64,000 bases of DNA. Source: Novosphingobium nitrogenifigens DSM 19370 (GTDB lineage: Bacteria > Pseudomonadota > Alphaproteobacteria > Sphingomonadales > Sphingomonadaceae). This document shows, one piece after another, positions 36,234 to 45,934 of the stretch. The stretch spans positions 1,014,077 to 1,078,076 of the forward strand of contig NZ_GL876926.1 of assembly GCF_000192575.1 (NCBI RefSeq), in the 5' to 3' direction. The notes beneath the pieces are model-generated. The model was not told the origin of the DNA, ran no database searches, and saw nothing but the letters and a program-made list of their open reading frames with translations. The position numbers and the translations under genes are program-made. Position 1 is the first letter of the stretch; each line of letters opens with the position of its first letter.

Positions 36234-37067
36234 TCAGTTCGAGATGATCACCTCGCGCGCGTTCTGGGCCTTCTCCTGCCCGCCGACGGTATAGCGCACG
36301 CCTACGCCCTCGATGGCGAAGGGGGCGAAGATGCGGCGGACTTCGGGGTGGTCGTTGAGCGAGAGGATGAAGCGGCCCTTGAGGCGGGCGAGGCGTGCGG
36401 CCATGGCTTCGAACTCGTCGCGGGTGAAGAGGTCGTCGCCATAGTCCCGCTCGCAGCCATAGTAAGGCGGATCGAGATAGAACAGGGTGCCCGGGCGGTC
36501 GTAGCGATCGAGGAAGGTGGACCAGGGCAAGCGCTCGATCACCACCCTGGACAGGCGTTCATGGACGGCCTCGATCATCGGGCCGAGCTTGGTCACGTCG
36601 AAGCGGGCGCCGGCGCCGGGCGAGACGCCGAAGTTGCGGCTGCGGACCTTGCCGCCGAAGGCCAGGCGCTGAAGGTAGAGGAAGCGGGCCGAGCGTTCGA
36701 GATCGGTGAGGCTGTCGGCGGGCATGGCAAGCAGCTTTTCAAACCCGGCACGGCTGGTGATCTGCCAGCGCAGCATTTCCAGGAACGGAAGGTAGTGGCG
36801 CTGGAGCACGCGGAAGAAGGTCGCCACGTCCTCGCTCCAGTCGTTGATGACTTCGGCGCGCGGGCGGTGATCGCGGCGGAAGAAAACCCCGCCCATGCCG
36901 ACGAAGACTTCGGCATAGGTCTCGTGGGGCACGGCGTTGATCCGCTCGACCAGGCGTTTGGCGAGCGCGCGCTTGCCGCCGATATAGGGCGCAGGCGGAC
37001 GGACGGGATCGACCGGGGAAAACGGCAACGCGGGTTCACCGGCTGCGATTCGAGCTCTTGCCTCCAT
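36234..37067 (-). CDS. dam: Phage DNA adenine methylase (D12 class)
   Basis: N6-adenine methyltransferase of the Dam/D12 family, 277 aa. The SAM-binding motif PYIGGKRALAKRL is near the N-terminus and the catalytic DPPYYG is at about residue 205. ATG 37067 follows AAGGA. P2-like phages often carry such a gene next to the portal gene to protect or mark phage DNA. It is on the portal strand with a 175-nt gap and ends at a strong terminator. Target sequence unknown (GATC is the usual one). Confidence 0.85.
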   Translation of the reverse strand: MEARARIAAGEPALPFSPVDPVRPPAPYIGGKRALAKRLVERINAVPHETYAEVFVGMGGVFFRRDHRPRAEVINDWSEDVATFFRVLQRHYLPFLEMLRWQITSRAGFEKLLAMPADSLTDLERSARFLYLQRLAFGGKVRSRNFGVSPGAGARFDVTKLGPMIEAVHERLSRVVIERLPWSTFLDRYDRPGTLFYLDPPYYGCERDYGDDLFTRDEFEAMAARLARLKGRFILSLNDHPEVRRIFAPFAIEGVGVRYTVGGQEKAQNAREVIISN

Positions 37068-37242
37068 GACAATGTTCCTTATTCGTTCCCGCGCCAGCGC
37101 TGGCAGGCGGGATGGCCCCGGATGGGTGCCGTTCGGGTCATGGCGGTCCATCTCCGCCGGTTCGGGCTGTTGACGCAGCCCTGCCCCCGCCTTCAGGCGA
37201 AGTGCTGTCGGGTTGATGGCGTGCGGGTGGCGCGCGAGTGGT

Positions 37243-38286
37243 TCAGGCCCTCGCGCCCACACCCGCAGGCGCGAGGCCTGCGATGTCCTGGGGTTCGGCG
37301 AAGCGGACGGCTTCGAAGCCGAGCCATGCGTTGAGCTCGAGCATGCGCTGCTGGATGGGGACGATCTCGAGCTGGTAGAAAGTGCGGGCGGCATCGATGA
37401 CGTTGCCAAAGCCGGTGCCGTTCTTGGGCACGATGCCGAGCAGCTGGGGCGGGACGCGGTGGGCGGCGAGCATGTCGTCGCGGGTCACTTCCTTGATCGC
37501 GAGGAACTCGTCCTTGGCCGCGACTTCGGCAATGGGGAGGATCTGCACCCCGTCCTTCTTGCCCTTGGGAATGTGGATCAGGATGTTGCGGAAGTTGCCC
37601 GGTCCCTTGGCCTGGCGCAGCGCGGTGCCCAGGGCCTCGCTGTCGGCCTGGCTCATCGCTTCCTCGCTCACATAGAGGATGAAGCCCGCATGGGCGCCGT
37701 TGAGGTAATAGCGGCGGCGGAAGATCGTCGCGCTCTCGTTGAGGAGCCCGGATTGCAGCGCCGAGAGATACTCGGGCATGCCGTAGATCTCCTGCAAGGG
37801 ATCGGGCTCGTACATGTGATGGACGGTCCCGGGCGCGAAGTCATAGGCATCGGCCAGGAACTGGTTGGGCTGGACGAACCAGTAGGCGCCCGGCGTCAGC
37901 CCGACCCGGGTCCAGGCGGCGGGGCTGGGTTTCAAGGCCATGGCCTTGCCGACCATGCTCGGCACCACCTGGAGATAGGCATTGCCGAAGATCAGCCAGT
38001 CGAGCGCCCAGCGCGCAAAGTCCGAACGGGTGAACAACGGGCTTGGCTGGAAACTGGCGCTCAGCAGGTTGCGCTTCAAGAGAATGCAGCTCTGGTGATG
38101 CGGGGCCATGCGATAGGCCCGGCCAATCCCGATCTGGCTGACCGGCGGATCGTACCAGCGCGCATTGCGCACGACCTGGAACAAGTCGAAGAACTGGTCG
38201 CGCGCGAGCACGCTTTCCGGCTCGCCGAAGGACATCACGGAAAAGCCGTATTCGCCCGGGATCTCGAGAGGCTGGGTCGGGTCCAT
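37243..38286 (-). CDS. Q: Phage portal protein (P2 gpQ)
   Basis: PBSX/P2-family portal protein, 347 aa, forming the ring at the capsid vertex through which DNA enters and leaves. Typical segments are FSFGEPE-like near residue 19, ARWALDWLIFGNAYLQ, the YEPDPLQEIYGMPEYLSALQS helix region and PPQLLGIVPKNGTGFGNV. The ATG shares its A with the terminase stop (TGATG), so Q is coupled to P as in P2. Confidence 0.93.
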   Translation of the reverse strand: MDPTQPLEIPGEYGFSVMSFGEPESVLARDQFFDLFQVVRNARWYDPPVSQIGIGRAYRMAPHHQSCILLKRNLLSASFQPSPLFTRSDFARWALDWLIFGNAYLQVVPSMVGKAMALKPSPAAWTRVGLTPGAYWFVQPNQFLADAYDFAPGTVHHMYEPDPLQEIYGMPEYLSALQSGLLNESATIFRRRYYLNGAHAGFILYVSEEAMSQADSEALGTALRQAKGPGNFRNILIHIPKGKKDGVQILPIAEVAAKDEFLAIKEVTRDDMLAAHRVPPQLLGIVPKNGTGFGNVIDAARTFYQLEIVPIQQRMLELNAWLGFEAVRFAEPQDIAGLAPAGVGARA

Positions 38287-40112
38287 CAGAAAAACTCCAG
38301 GCGCGAGCCGCCGCTGGCAGGCTCGGTAATGTCGAGGGGTTCGAAGGCGAGCGCGTGCATGACCGCCCAGGCAAGGTCGGCGTGGCCCACGCCCCCGCCG
38401 CGCCCGGCAACATAGGAAATGCCCTGGCTCGTCACTTTGGGGCGGATCGCCATGAAGCTCGAGAGCATGTCATGCCATCCGGATTCAAATTCGAGGCGAC
38501 CGGCGGCGATGACATTCTTGGCTTTCAGGACCATCTGGCTCTTGGTCGCCACCGAGTACATGTAGGCGGTCGCGAGCGGGAACCACTTGGTGACGAGCTG
38601 ATGCACCGCCTTGCCCGCGCCAGTCGTATCGATGCCGATCTTGGTCACCCGGTACTTGCCCGCCATCTCGCGGATCGCATCGGCTTGCCCGGCAAAGTCG
38701 AGGCCCTTCAAACGCTTCTTTTCCAGAATACGGAACTTGCCGCCGATCGCCGACGGCGGCGCGATCGCGACGAGAGCCGCGTCGTCGCTGGTCGGATTGT
38801 CCTCGCTCGCATTGGGATCGTAGCCCAGCCAGACTTCGCCCGCGTAAGGACGCAAGGCATAAGGCTGATAGTCCTGCCAGACCTCCCAGGCATCGACCAT
38901 GCAGCGGCGCATGAGCGCGAAGGGGAACATCGACTGGCTGTCGTCGAGGAAGATGCAGCGGAACAGGTTGTCGAACTCGTCGATCCCGTTCTCGCGCTGG
39001 AGCTCGTCGACGTCGACAAGGTCGAGGCCCTTGGCGATGGCGTCGAAGATCGTGACCACTTGCCGCCAGACCCCGTCGGGCCCGAGGCTGCCGTCGCGCA
39101 AATGCTCGTTGGCAATATCGATGCGGACCTTGTCGGCCTTGGCGCGGCGGCGGTTGAAGCGGTCGCCGCTCCACATGCCGTAGGCTTCATGGTCCAGGGT
39201 GCTGGGCGTCGAAAACAGCGTGCGGGTGTACTGCTTGTGCGTGGCCATGGCGCTGGCCACTTTGAACAGCTCTTCAAAGCCGTAGATCCAGAAACACTCG
39301 TCGACGATGACGTCGCCGTGATAGCCTTGCGCGGTACGGTAATTGGTGCCGAGGAAGTAGAGCTCGACCGGATCGAGGCGTTCGCCGTTCTCGCCCCCTT
39401 CCTCTTCCCCGCGCTGGATGACGATCGGCTCGCCCTTGAGCAGGACGCCGCAGACTTTCTGCACCCACTGGACGATGTAGGTGCGGAAGATGTTCGCCTG
39501 GGCGCGGCTTGCCGAGAGGAAGATCTGGTTCTTGCCGGTCTCGAGCGCGACGAGCAGGCGTTCGCGGGCGAAGTACCAGGTGGCGCCGATCTGGCGTGAC
39601 TTGACGATCATGCGCGTGCGCAGCGAGGTGCTGGCCAGCCATTCGCGCTGATAGCCGAACAGCGCGCCTTCGAGATCGTCGGGCAGCTGCGCGACCATCT
39701 CCGGCGTGATCAGGTTCTTCGCCTGGTCCTTGCGCTTTTTGACGTCGGGGCTGTTGCGGTTGGCGACCTTGGGATTGAGATCGACCTCGTTGCCCCCGCC
39801 CATGAATTTGCGCACGCGGGCAAGGCCTTCGAACTGGCGCTTCAGGAGATCGATCTCCTTGAAGTCGCTGCCGCTCTTGCGCTCCTTGGCGAGCAGCATG
39901 AGGTAGCGTTCGAGCAGGCCTTCCTCCGCCCGCGCGATCGGGCTTGCCTCGTCCCAGCGGTGGCGCTGTTTCCAGGTGCCGACGGTCGAGACCGGCAAGT
40001 CGAGTTCCTCGGCGATCTGGCTCACCGTCCATCCGCGCCAGTAGAGGCTGCGCGCCTGCACCCGCTTGGCAACGGCTCCTGTGCCGCTGTCGATGTCATC
40101 GCCTTCGTCCAT
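38286..40112 (-). CDS. P: Phage terminase large subunit (P2 gpP)
   Basis: Packaging ATPase/nuclease, 608 aa. The N-terminal HTH (SLYWRGWTVSQIAEELDLPV) is typical of gpP. Walker A-like KSRQIGATWYFARE and Walker B DVIVDECFWI mark the ATPase. The nuclease domain carries GYDPNASEDNP and KIGIDTTGAG, acidic residues for metal binding. The start at 40112 is chosen because it begins the HTH region; the ribosome site is weak. It is divergent from the scaffold gene O over a 167-nt gap that should hold both late promoters. Confidence 0.93.
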   Translation of the reverse strand: MDEGDDIDSGTGAVAKRVQARSLYWRGWTVSQIAEELDLPVSTVGTWKQRHRWDEASPIARAEEGLLERYLMLLAKERKSGSDFKEIDLLKRQFEGLARVRKFMGGGNEVDLNPKVANRNSPDVKKRKDQAKNLITPEMVAQLPDDLEGALFGYQREWLASTSLRTRMIVKSRQIGATWYFARERLLVALETGKNQIFLSASRAQANIFRTYIVQWVQKVCGVLLKGEPIVIQRGEEEGGENGERLDPVELYFLGTNYRTAQGYHGDVIVDECFWIYGFEELFKVASAMATHKQYTRTLFSTPSTLDHEAYGMWSGDRFNRRRAKADKVRIDIANEHLRDGSLGPDGVWRQVVTIFDAIAKGLDLVDVDELQRENGIDEFDNLFRCIFLDDSQSMFPFALMRRCMVDAWEVWQDYQPYALRPYAGEVWLGYDPNASEDNPTSDDAALVAIAPPSAIGGKFRILEKKRLKGLDFAGQADAIREMAGKYRVTKIGIDTTGAGKAVHQLVTKWFPLATAYMYSVATKSQMVLKAKNVIAAGRLEFESGWHDMLSSFMAIRPKVTSQGISYVAGRGGGVGHADLAWAVMHALAFEPLDITEPASGGSRLEFF

Positions 40113-40279
40113 GCCGGGCACGCTAACGCTCCGGCTCGTCCGCCTCGACGGCTGCCCGTTGTGGGCCGCGTTGGTCACAACGCGCGCGCATTGCCAGGGA
40201 CGGGGCATTTGCGGCCATTTGCCGTCATTGCCGGTGCCCAGCGCAACGGCCCCCACCCAATCCCAACCCGGAGCGATCC

Positions 40280-41257
40280 ATGGGCCAGAAGACCAGGTTT
40301 TTTCGTGTCGCCACTTCGGGCGCCACCACTGACGGGCGCAATATCGAGGAACGCTGGCTGCGCGAGATGGCCGATACCTATGACCCGGTCACGTATCAGG
40401 CCCGCGTCAATCTCGAACACATTCGCGGTGTGTCCCCCGAAGGGCCCTTCGGCACCTATGGCGACGTGCTCTCGCTGCGCACCGAGCCCGTCCAGCTCAA
40501 TGTCGGGGGCAAGCTGGAAAACCGGCTCGGCCTCTATGCCGAAGTCGATGCCCACGATCCGCTCGTCGACTTGTCGAGCAAGAAGCAGAAGCTCTTCACC
40601 TCGATCGAAGTGAACCCCAATTTTGCCGGGAGCAACAAGGCCTATCTCGTGGGCCTTGCCGTCACCGACAATCCGGCCAGCCTCGGGACCGAGATGCTCT
40701 CTTTCTGCGCGCGCCAGGGCGAACACTCGCCGCTTGCCGCACGCAAGCAGGACCCGGGCAATCTCTTCTCCGCGCTCGAGGAAGCCGCGATCGAATTTGC
40801 CGATGCGCCCGCAGCCCATGCAGCCGGGGAAGACGGCAGCGGGGACTCGGGCGGCGAGGACAGCGCGGCAAAGAAGATGCTGGGCGTGCTCGCCCGCGCG
40901 CTGGGGCTGTCCGCGTCGAGCGAAGCAACGCCGGTCGTGGCCGCCGCCCCCGTCATCCCTGCCGCCCCGGCAGTGGTGACGCCGCCCGCCGAACCGGCGC
41001 ACCAGCACAACAGCGCCAGCAAGCCCTCGACATTCACAGCGGCCCTTGCCGATCCGCAGGTGCGCGAGCTTGCCCAGGCAGGCCTCGCCCTGTTCAGCCG
41101 CGCGGTCGACACTCTCGACAAGCTGGGCGAGCGCAGCGCGAAGACCGAGACCGATCTTGCCGAGCTGACCCAGCGCCTCGCTTCGACCCCGGCGACGCAG
41201 TTCCGGGAGCGCCCGGTCCACACCGGCGGTCCCGACATCGAGCGCACCGACTGCTGA
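40280..41257 (+). CDS. O: Capsid scaffolding protein/protease (P2 gpO)
   Basis: Internal scaffold and autoprotease of P2-type heads, 325 aa. The N-terminal protease domain has RNIEERWLREMADTYDP, NLEHIRG (catalytic His region) and KLFTSIEVNPNFAG with the likely Ser. A long Ala-rich, partly disordered stretch leads to a C-terminal scaffold helix. It is cleaved with capsid protein N during head maturation in P2; the gene order O-N-M-L is conserved. Confidence 0.92.
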   Translation: MGQKTRFFRVATSGATTDGRNIEERWLREMADTYDPVTYQARVNLEHIRGVSPEGPFGTYGDVLSLRTEPVQLNVGGKLENRLGLYAEVDAHDPLVDLSSKKQKLFTSIEVNPNFAGSNKAYLVGLAVTDNPASLGTEMLSFCARQGEHSPLAARKQDPGNLFSALEEAAIEFADAPAAHAAGEDGSGDSGGEDSAAKKMLGVLARALGLSASSEATPVVAAAPVIPAAPAVVTPPAEPAHQHNSASKPSTFTAALADPQVRELAQAGLALFSRAVDTLDKLGERSAKTETDLAELTQRLASTPATQFRERPVHTGGPDIERTDC

Positions 41258-41312
41258 GCGCTATTCCTTCCTCCCTGCCCGCGCCCTCCTTCCCCCTCAA
41301 GGACTCTCCCTC

Positions 41313-42368
41313 ATGAAGAACACTACCCGGGCAAAGTACCAGGCCTTTGCCCAGCGCATTGCCGAGCTCAACAATGTCGAGAACGCCTATGTCGGCGGGG
41401 CCGATGCGGTCCACTTCACCCCCGAACCCAGCGTGCAGCAGCGCCTGGTCGAACGCATGCAGGACAGCAGCGCGTTCCTCTCGATGATCAATGTCGTGCC
41501 GGTCGAACAGCTCAAGGGCGAGACCCTCGGCCTCAATGTCGCGAGCCCGACTGCGAGCCGCGCCAATACCGATGCGGGCAATCGCCGCGTGCCGGTCGAT
41601 CCCACCGGCCTCGACCAGTTCCCCTATGAACTCGCCCCCACCGAGTTCAACATCCTGTTCAAGTACAACAAGCTCGACATGTGGGCGAAGTTCCCGAACT
41701 TCGAAGTGCTCATGCGCGATGCCATCATCAAGCGCCAGGCGCTCGACCGCATCCTCATCGGCTTCAACGGCGTCAGCGTCGATGCGAGCTTCGATCCGGT
41801 CGCCGATCCCACGCTCAAGGGCATGAACATCGGGTGGTTGCAGTGGATGCGCGCCAACAATCCCGCGCGCGTGCTCTCGGCCGGGGCCAAAGTCGCGGGC
41901 AAGGTCACCTGGGGACCGACGGGCGCGGACTATGTCGATCTCGACGCGCTGGTCTGGGACGCCAAGATGACGCTGCTCCCGCCCTGGGCGCGCGAGGATC
42001 CCGAGCTCGTCGTGGTCGTGGGCAGCGACATGCTCCACGACAAGTACTTCCCGATCATCAATGCGCCCAAGGACCCGATGGATCGCCTCGCGACCGATGT
42101 CATCATGTCGACCAAGCGCATCGGCCAGCTTCCCGCCGTGCGCGTACCCTACATGCCCACCGGCAAGCTGATGATCACCCGTCTCGACAACCTCTCGATC
42201 TATTACCAGGAAGGCCACCAGCGCCGCATGCTGCGCGACGAGCCGCAGTACAACCGCGTGGTCGACTACCAGTCTTCCAACGAGGCCTATGTGGTCGAGG
42301 ACGCCAACTTTGCCTGCATGGTCGAGAATATCGCCGCTGTCGGCGTCGATGAAGGCGTTGCCGCGTAA
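41313..42368 (+). CDS. N: Major capsid protein (P2 gpN)
   Basis: P2-family major capsid protein, 351 aa. It opens with the family pattern KYQAFAQRIAELNNV and continues with QQRLVERMQDSSAFLSMINV, GNRRVP and the central QALDRILIGFNG. In P2 the protein is cleaved by gpO before forming the mature shell. It lies between the scaffold and the small terminase gene, as expected. Confidence 0.94.
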   Translation: MKNTTRAKYQAFAQRIAELNNVENAYVGGADAVHFTPEPSVQQRLVERMQDSSAFLSMINVVPVEQLKGETLGLNVASPTASRANTDAGNRRVPVDPTGLDQFPYELAPTEFNILFKYNKLDMWAKFPNFEVLMRDAIIKRQALDRILIGFNGVSVDASFDPVADPTLKGMNIGWLQWMRANNPARVLSAGAKVAGKVTWGPTGADYVDLDALVWDAKMTLLPPWAREDPELVVVVGSDMLHDKYFPIINAPKDPMDRLATDVIMSTKRIGQLPAVRVPYMPTGKLMITRLDNLSIYYQEGHQRRMLRDEPQYNRVVDYQSSNEAYVVEDANFACMVENIAAVGVDEGVAA

Positions 42369-42442
42369 CCACCCGTCCCCTTCCCCACCGGCCGCCTGCA
42401 TCGCGCCGGTGGGGCCTGCCTCAAGATACGGACATCTTGCCC

Positions 42443-43198
42443 ATGACTTCGCCCGCACGCCGCCACATGCAACAGGTCCTTGCCCGCAAGGCTGCCGGAA
42501 CCTCAGGCACCGGCCCTGCCCCGATGCCGACCTCGGGCGCGGTCGGGCAGGAATATGCCCTGCTGCGCGCGGCCCTGGGCGAGGACTTGCGCCGCTTGTC
42601 CCAGATCCAGTCGGTCGAGCGCAAGATCGCCGCCAAGCGCGGCATGATCGCGCGCTATCGCGACTGGATCACCGGCGCCCTTGCCGCCGAGCGGCCCGCG
42701 CAGGACGATATCGTCACCCACATGATGGTCTGGGCGATCGACATTGCCGACTGGCCCCTCGCGCTCGATCTGGCCCGCCATGTGATCGCCCATCGCCTGA
42801 CCCTGCCCGAGCGCTACAAGCGCACGCCTGCCACGCTCATTGCCGAGGAAGTGGCCGAAGCGGGCCTTGCGCCTGTCGCGATCGTGGACTTGACCACCTT
42901 GCAGGTGGTCGACGATCTTACCGAGGACGAGGACATGCCCGACGAAGTGCGGGCCAAGCTCAGGAAGGCAATCGGCCTTGCCTTCAAGGCGCGGGCCGAG
43001 GCCTTCGATCCCGAAGCCGAGAGCGCCCCTGCCGGGGCTCGCCCCGCGCTGATTGCCGCGGCGCTTGACCATCTGCGCCGCGCGCTCGAGCTCGACAGCG
43101 GCTGCGGGGTCAAGAAGCTGATCGAGGGGCTCGAGCGCGAGGCGAAGAAGCTGCGCGAGGCCGCCGCCTCGAATACCCCCGCTACCCCCGACACCTGA
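42443..43198 (+). CDS. M: Terminase small subunit (P2 gpM)
   Basis: Phage terminase small subunit that recognises the packaging site, 251 aa. Starts MTSPARRHMQQVLARKAA, the usual opening of the gpM family, and contains DIVTHMMVWAIDIADWPLAL and the TPATLIAEEVAEAGL region. I use the ATG at 42443; a TTG two codons upstream is in frame but less likely. A C-terminal charged helix follows. Confidence 0.92.
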   Translation: MTSPARRHMQQVLARKAAGTSGTGPAPMPTSGAVGQEYALLRAALGEDLRRLSQIQSVERKIAAKRGMIARYRDWITGALAAERPAQDDIVTHMMVWAIDIADWPLALDLARHVIAHRLTLPERYKRTPATLIAEEVAEAGLAPVAIVDLTTLQVVDDLTEDEDMPDEVRAKLRKAIGLAFKARAEAFDPEAESAPAGARPALIAAALDHLRRALELDSGCGVKKLIEGLEREAKKLREAAASNTPATPDT

Positions 43199-43318
43199 CC
43201 GGAATCGCCCCACGGCGCCGGGGGGCGGTGACGGAGCACAGGGCAGCCGCCTTTTGCGCTCCCGATCCCCACCCCCCACTTGCCGCTGCCCCATTGGCCT
43301 CACCCAAGGATGGCCCCG

Positions 43319-43921
43319 ATGTCTTCGTCCCCGCTGATCTCCCTGCCGCCTGCGCCTGCAACGCCTGCCGGGCTTGTCCTCCCCGGGGATGGCTGGTGGC
43401 CTGACATCGACGCCAATGCCGCGCGCGAGGCCTGCCGCCTGCCCGACTATGTGACCGACGCGCGCCTGCTCGCCAGCCTTGAGGGCGCGGTCCTGACTGT
43501 CACCGCCGATCTTGCCGAATGGGCTGCGCAACTGCTTGGCGCCGGGGCGGCGAACCTTGGCGCAGTCACCGCCGCGCAGCTGGTCTCGCTCATGGTTCCC
43601 GATCATCGCCCGACGCATCGGCGGCCGATCTCTCCTTGCGCCCCGTTCCATCGCCAGCGGCCGCGCTATACCGCGGCGCAAGCCATGTGGCTCTGTGCCC
43701 CTGCGGGTAGCGCTTCGCGCCTTTCCGCGCTTTACCTGCGCGCAGTGCGCTTTGCCGCCATGGCCGAGGTCTCCGACCAGTACCGCGACATGGCGACGAT
43801 CACGCCCAAGCAGCCGCGCGTCGAGGCGATCGAGGAAACGGGCGCTGACTATTACCGCTGGTCGGTCGAGGCCCGCCGCGACATGCTCGGGCAGACCCGC
43901 GTCGCGGTCGAGCTGATCTGA
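43319..43921 (+). CDS. L: Head completion/stabilisation protein (P2 gpL)
   Basis: P2 gpL-like protein, 200 aa, which caps the portal after packaging so tails can attach. Visible landmarks are GDGWWPDID..AAREACRLPDYVTDARL and the C-terminal YYRWSVEARRDMLGQTRVAVEL. The start at 43319 follows AAGG nine bases upstream; an ATG at 43310 is an alternative. The middle of the protein (about residues 85-135) is more Pro/Ala-rich than expected. Confidence 0.86.
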   Translation: MSSSPLISLPPAPATPAGLVLPGDGWWPDIDANAAREACRLPDYVTDARLLASLEGAVLTVTADLAEWAAQLLGAGAANLGAVTAAQLVSLMVPDHRPTHRRPISPCAPFHRQRPRYTAAQAMWLCAPAGSASRLSALYLRAVRFAAMAEVSDQYRDMATITPKQPRVEAIEETGADYYRWSVEARRDMLGQTRVAVELI

Positions 43922-43934
43922 CGGCGCCGATCCC

Positions 43935-44165
43935 GTGACCGACGCGAGCACGTTCATCACCACCACGCTCGAGGGCGATACGCTCGACCTTGTCTGCTGG
44001 CGCGAGCTCGGCACCACCGCCGGGGGCGTGGTCGAGAAGGCCTATACCCTCAACCCCGGCCTTGCCGATCTCGGGCCCACTCTGCCCGGCGGCATCGACG
44101 TCGTTCTCCCGGTGATCGATACGCAGACCCCGCAGACGATCGCCACTGTCTCGCTCTGGAGCTGA
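43935..44165 (+). CDS. X: Tail protein X (P2 gpX)
   Basis: Short LysM-like tail protein, 76 aa. The pattern EGDTLDLVCWRELG...VVEKAYTLNPGLADLG..LP.G..V.LP is that of gpX, thought to help tail assembly. GTG start 14 nt after gene L. The next gene R follows within 5 nt. Confidence 0.88.
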   Translation: MTDASTFITTTLEGDTLDLVCWRELGTTAGGVVEKAYTLNPGLADLGPTLPGGIDVVLPVIDTQTPQTIATVSLWS

Positions 44166-44169
44166 TCCC

Positions 44170-44664
44170 ATGCGCAAGGCCGACGATCTGCGTGCCGTTC
44201 TTTCTGCCCGCCTGCCCGATCTCACCCGCAATCCCGACTTGTTCTGGATCGAGGTCAAGGAAGGCCGCATCCGCGCGACCAACACCGCCGGGCGCGGCTT
44301 TGAATGGAGCTACACGCTCGAGCTCACCCTGCTCGACGCGACCGTTCATCCCAGCCTTGTCTTCCTGCTCGTCAGCGACTGGCTCAAGACCAACCAGCCC
44401 GACCAGGTCCAGCCCGGCAGCGCGGGCTTTGCCTTCGAGGCCGATCGCGTCGACAGCGAGAAAGTCGACCTCGTCATCCGCCTGCACCTCACCGAGACCG
44501 TCGTCGTCACCACCAACCCCGACGGCTCGGCCTCGCTCGAGCACATCGCCGAGCCCGACTATGCCGCCCTCCTGGGCGACGCCCCGCTTGCCGGGTCCAC
44601 CCCCGTCCCGTTCCGCGCGCTCTCGATCGACGGCACCCAAGTCTGGCCCCGGCCGGGCACCTGA
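44170..44664 (+). CDS. R: Tail completion protein (P2 gpR)
   Basis: P2 gpR-like tail completion protein, 164 aa, needed to finish the head-proximal end of the tail. It opens MRKADDLRAVLSARLPDL and contains FEWSYTLELTLLD and VFLLVSDWLKTNQPD, both family features. It lies directly before gene S. In P2 the lysis genes come between X and R; here they are elsewhere. Confidence 0.88.
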   Translation: MRKADDLRAVLSARLPDLTRNPDLFWIEVKEGRIRATNTAGRGFEWSYTLELTLLDATVHPSLVFLLVSDWLKTNQPDQVQPGSAGFAFEADRVDSEKVDLVIRLHLTETVVVTTNPDGSASLEHIAEPDYAALLGDAPLAGSTPVPFRALSIDGTQVWPRPGT

Positions 44665-44667
44665 ACC

Positions 44668-45159
44668 ATGGCCGACACCGACGCCTTCGACGAGCTCGAA
44701 CACTGGCTGGCCAACATGGCCGCCGACCTCGCCCCACCCCGCCGCGTCGCCCTTGCCCGCAAAGTCGGCCAGGTTCTGCGCAAACTCAACGCCGCCCGCG
44801 TCGCCGCCAATCTCACCCCCGAGGGCCTGCCGATGGCCCCGCGCAAGGCCAAGCCTCCGCGCAAGACCAAGGCCGCCCGCCCGCGCCTGCGCCAGCGACA
44901 GAAATCCGCGCGGATGTTCAAACGGATCGAACTCGCCCGCAACATGACCGTCAAGCCAAGCACCGAGGGCGTCTCCCTCGGCTTCACCCCCCGCGTGCGG
45001 GACACCGCCGCCATCCATCACTTCGGCCTCGTCGCCCCCGTCGACCCACGCATCCCCCGCTCTATCGCCGTGCGCTACCCCGAGCGACCGCTGCTCGGCT
45101 TCAGTGCCGCCGACAGGGACATGATCATGGCCGAGGTCATGGAATGGTTGGCGAAGTGA
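44668..45159 (+). CDS. S: Virion morphogenesis/tail completion protein (P2 gpS)
   Basis: Phage virion morphogenesis protein, 163 aa. Short N-terminal acidic helix (DAFDELEHWLANM), basic middle rich in Lys/Arg, then FKRIELARNM and the conserved end IPRSIAVRYPERPLLGFSAADRDMI. Partner of gpR in tail completion. After its stop the sequence turns abruptly AT-rich. Confidence 0.88.
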   Translation: MADTDAFDELEHWLANMAADLAPPRRVALARKVGQVLRKLNAARVAANLTPEGLPMAPRKAKPPRKTKAARPRLRQRQKSARMFKRIELARNMTVKPSTEGVSLGFTPRVRDTAAIHHFGLVAPVDPRIPRSIAVRYPERPLLGFSAADRDMIMAEVMEWLAK

Positions 45160-45261
45160 GGGCCACAGATTGCATAAGTCCGTCGTGCCCTCTGCAATGG
45201 CACAGACGACCGGAAAGACTGCGGCAAGATCACCTCGATCACATCCTGCTCCGGGGAACAG

Positions 45262-45375
45262 ATGAACAAAACCATCCATTTCGGAAGCATCCGCTTGTGC
45301 TGGACGTCAACGCCACGGTTGATTTTTGGCCCATTAGAGGATCGCGCAATCAAGCCCACACTCAGGAAGAAATAA
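45262..45375 (+). CDS. Possible 37-aa micro-ORF
   Basis: ATG at 45262 preceded by GGGGAA, running 37 codons to TAA. It begins MNKTIHFGSIRLCW and ends with basic TLRKK. No family recognised. The ribosome site and basic tail make it worth listing, but length alone gives little support. It stands at the edge of the AT-rich cargo zone. Confidence 0.25.
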   Translation: MNKTIHFGSIRLCWTSTPRLIFGPLEDRAIKPTLRKK

Positions 45376-45934
45376 TACAAAAAATACCGAAATAATTCAA
45401 ATAAATAAAGAAGTTCTCATTGTAAAAATGAATAGAACCTATTTGCATAAAATTTAACTTTAATAAATTGTTAATTTTATTTTTCGCATTTTATTTTCGA
45501 TATTCCAAATAATCATCAGAGTTAAGTCGATCAATTAAGATTAAATAACTCATTGATTTTCAATACTTCACCGGGTGAAATCCGGATTTTCCGACCGATT
45601 TGGAAATTTCATCAACCACCCAAATCTTGCGGCCAAGCCTCAATCTGGGCCATTCCTCGGAGTACGCACTCACGCTTACTCGGCGAAGACAATGCTCAAA
45701 GCAGTCATTTCTGCAAAGCAATCCTTAACGGCTTGCAAGAAAATTGATCGCAACAAGAAGGCACCCAGAGGCGCCTTCTTCCACACACCTCGTCGCGAAG
45801 GGCATCGCGGAAACCTGCAACGACGTTTGCTGGATGGGCACTCCGAGACATTTGCCGATCAAGAGACTGGAACTGCGCCCCTCTGGCCCCACCGATGGTC
45901 AGTTAGCCACATTATAAACTTATGGCATAAAAAA
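45376..45934. other. AT-rich non-coding stretch inside the prophage
   Basis: Strongly AT-rich from about 45,376 to 45,570, in contrast to the GC-rich phage genes on both sides. No convincing gene was seen. It probably holds the promoter for the small gene at 45935 and marks foreign DNA. Confidence 0.5.
45755..45780. terminator. Hairpin in the AT-rich zone
   Basis: Perfect 8-bp stem AAGAAGGC (45755-45762) and GCCTTCTT (45773-45780) with a 10-nt loop. The arm itself supplies the T-rich 3' side, typical of compact phage terminators. Confidence 0.5.
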
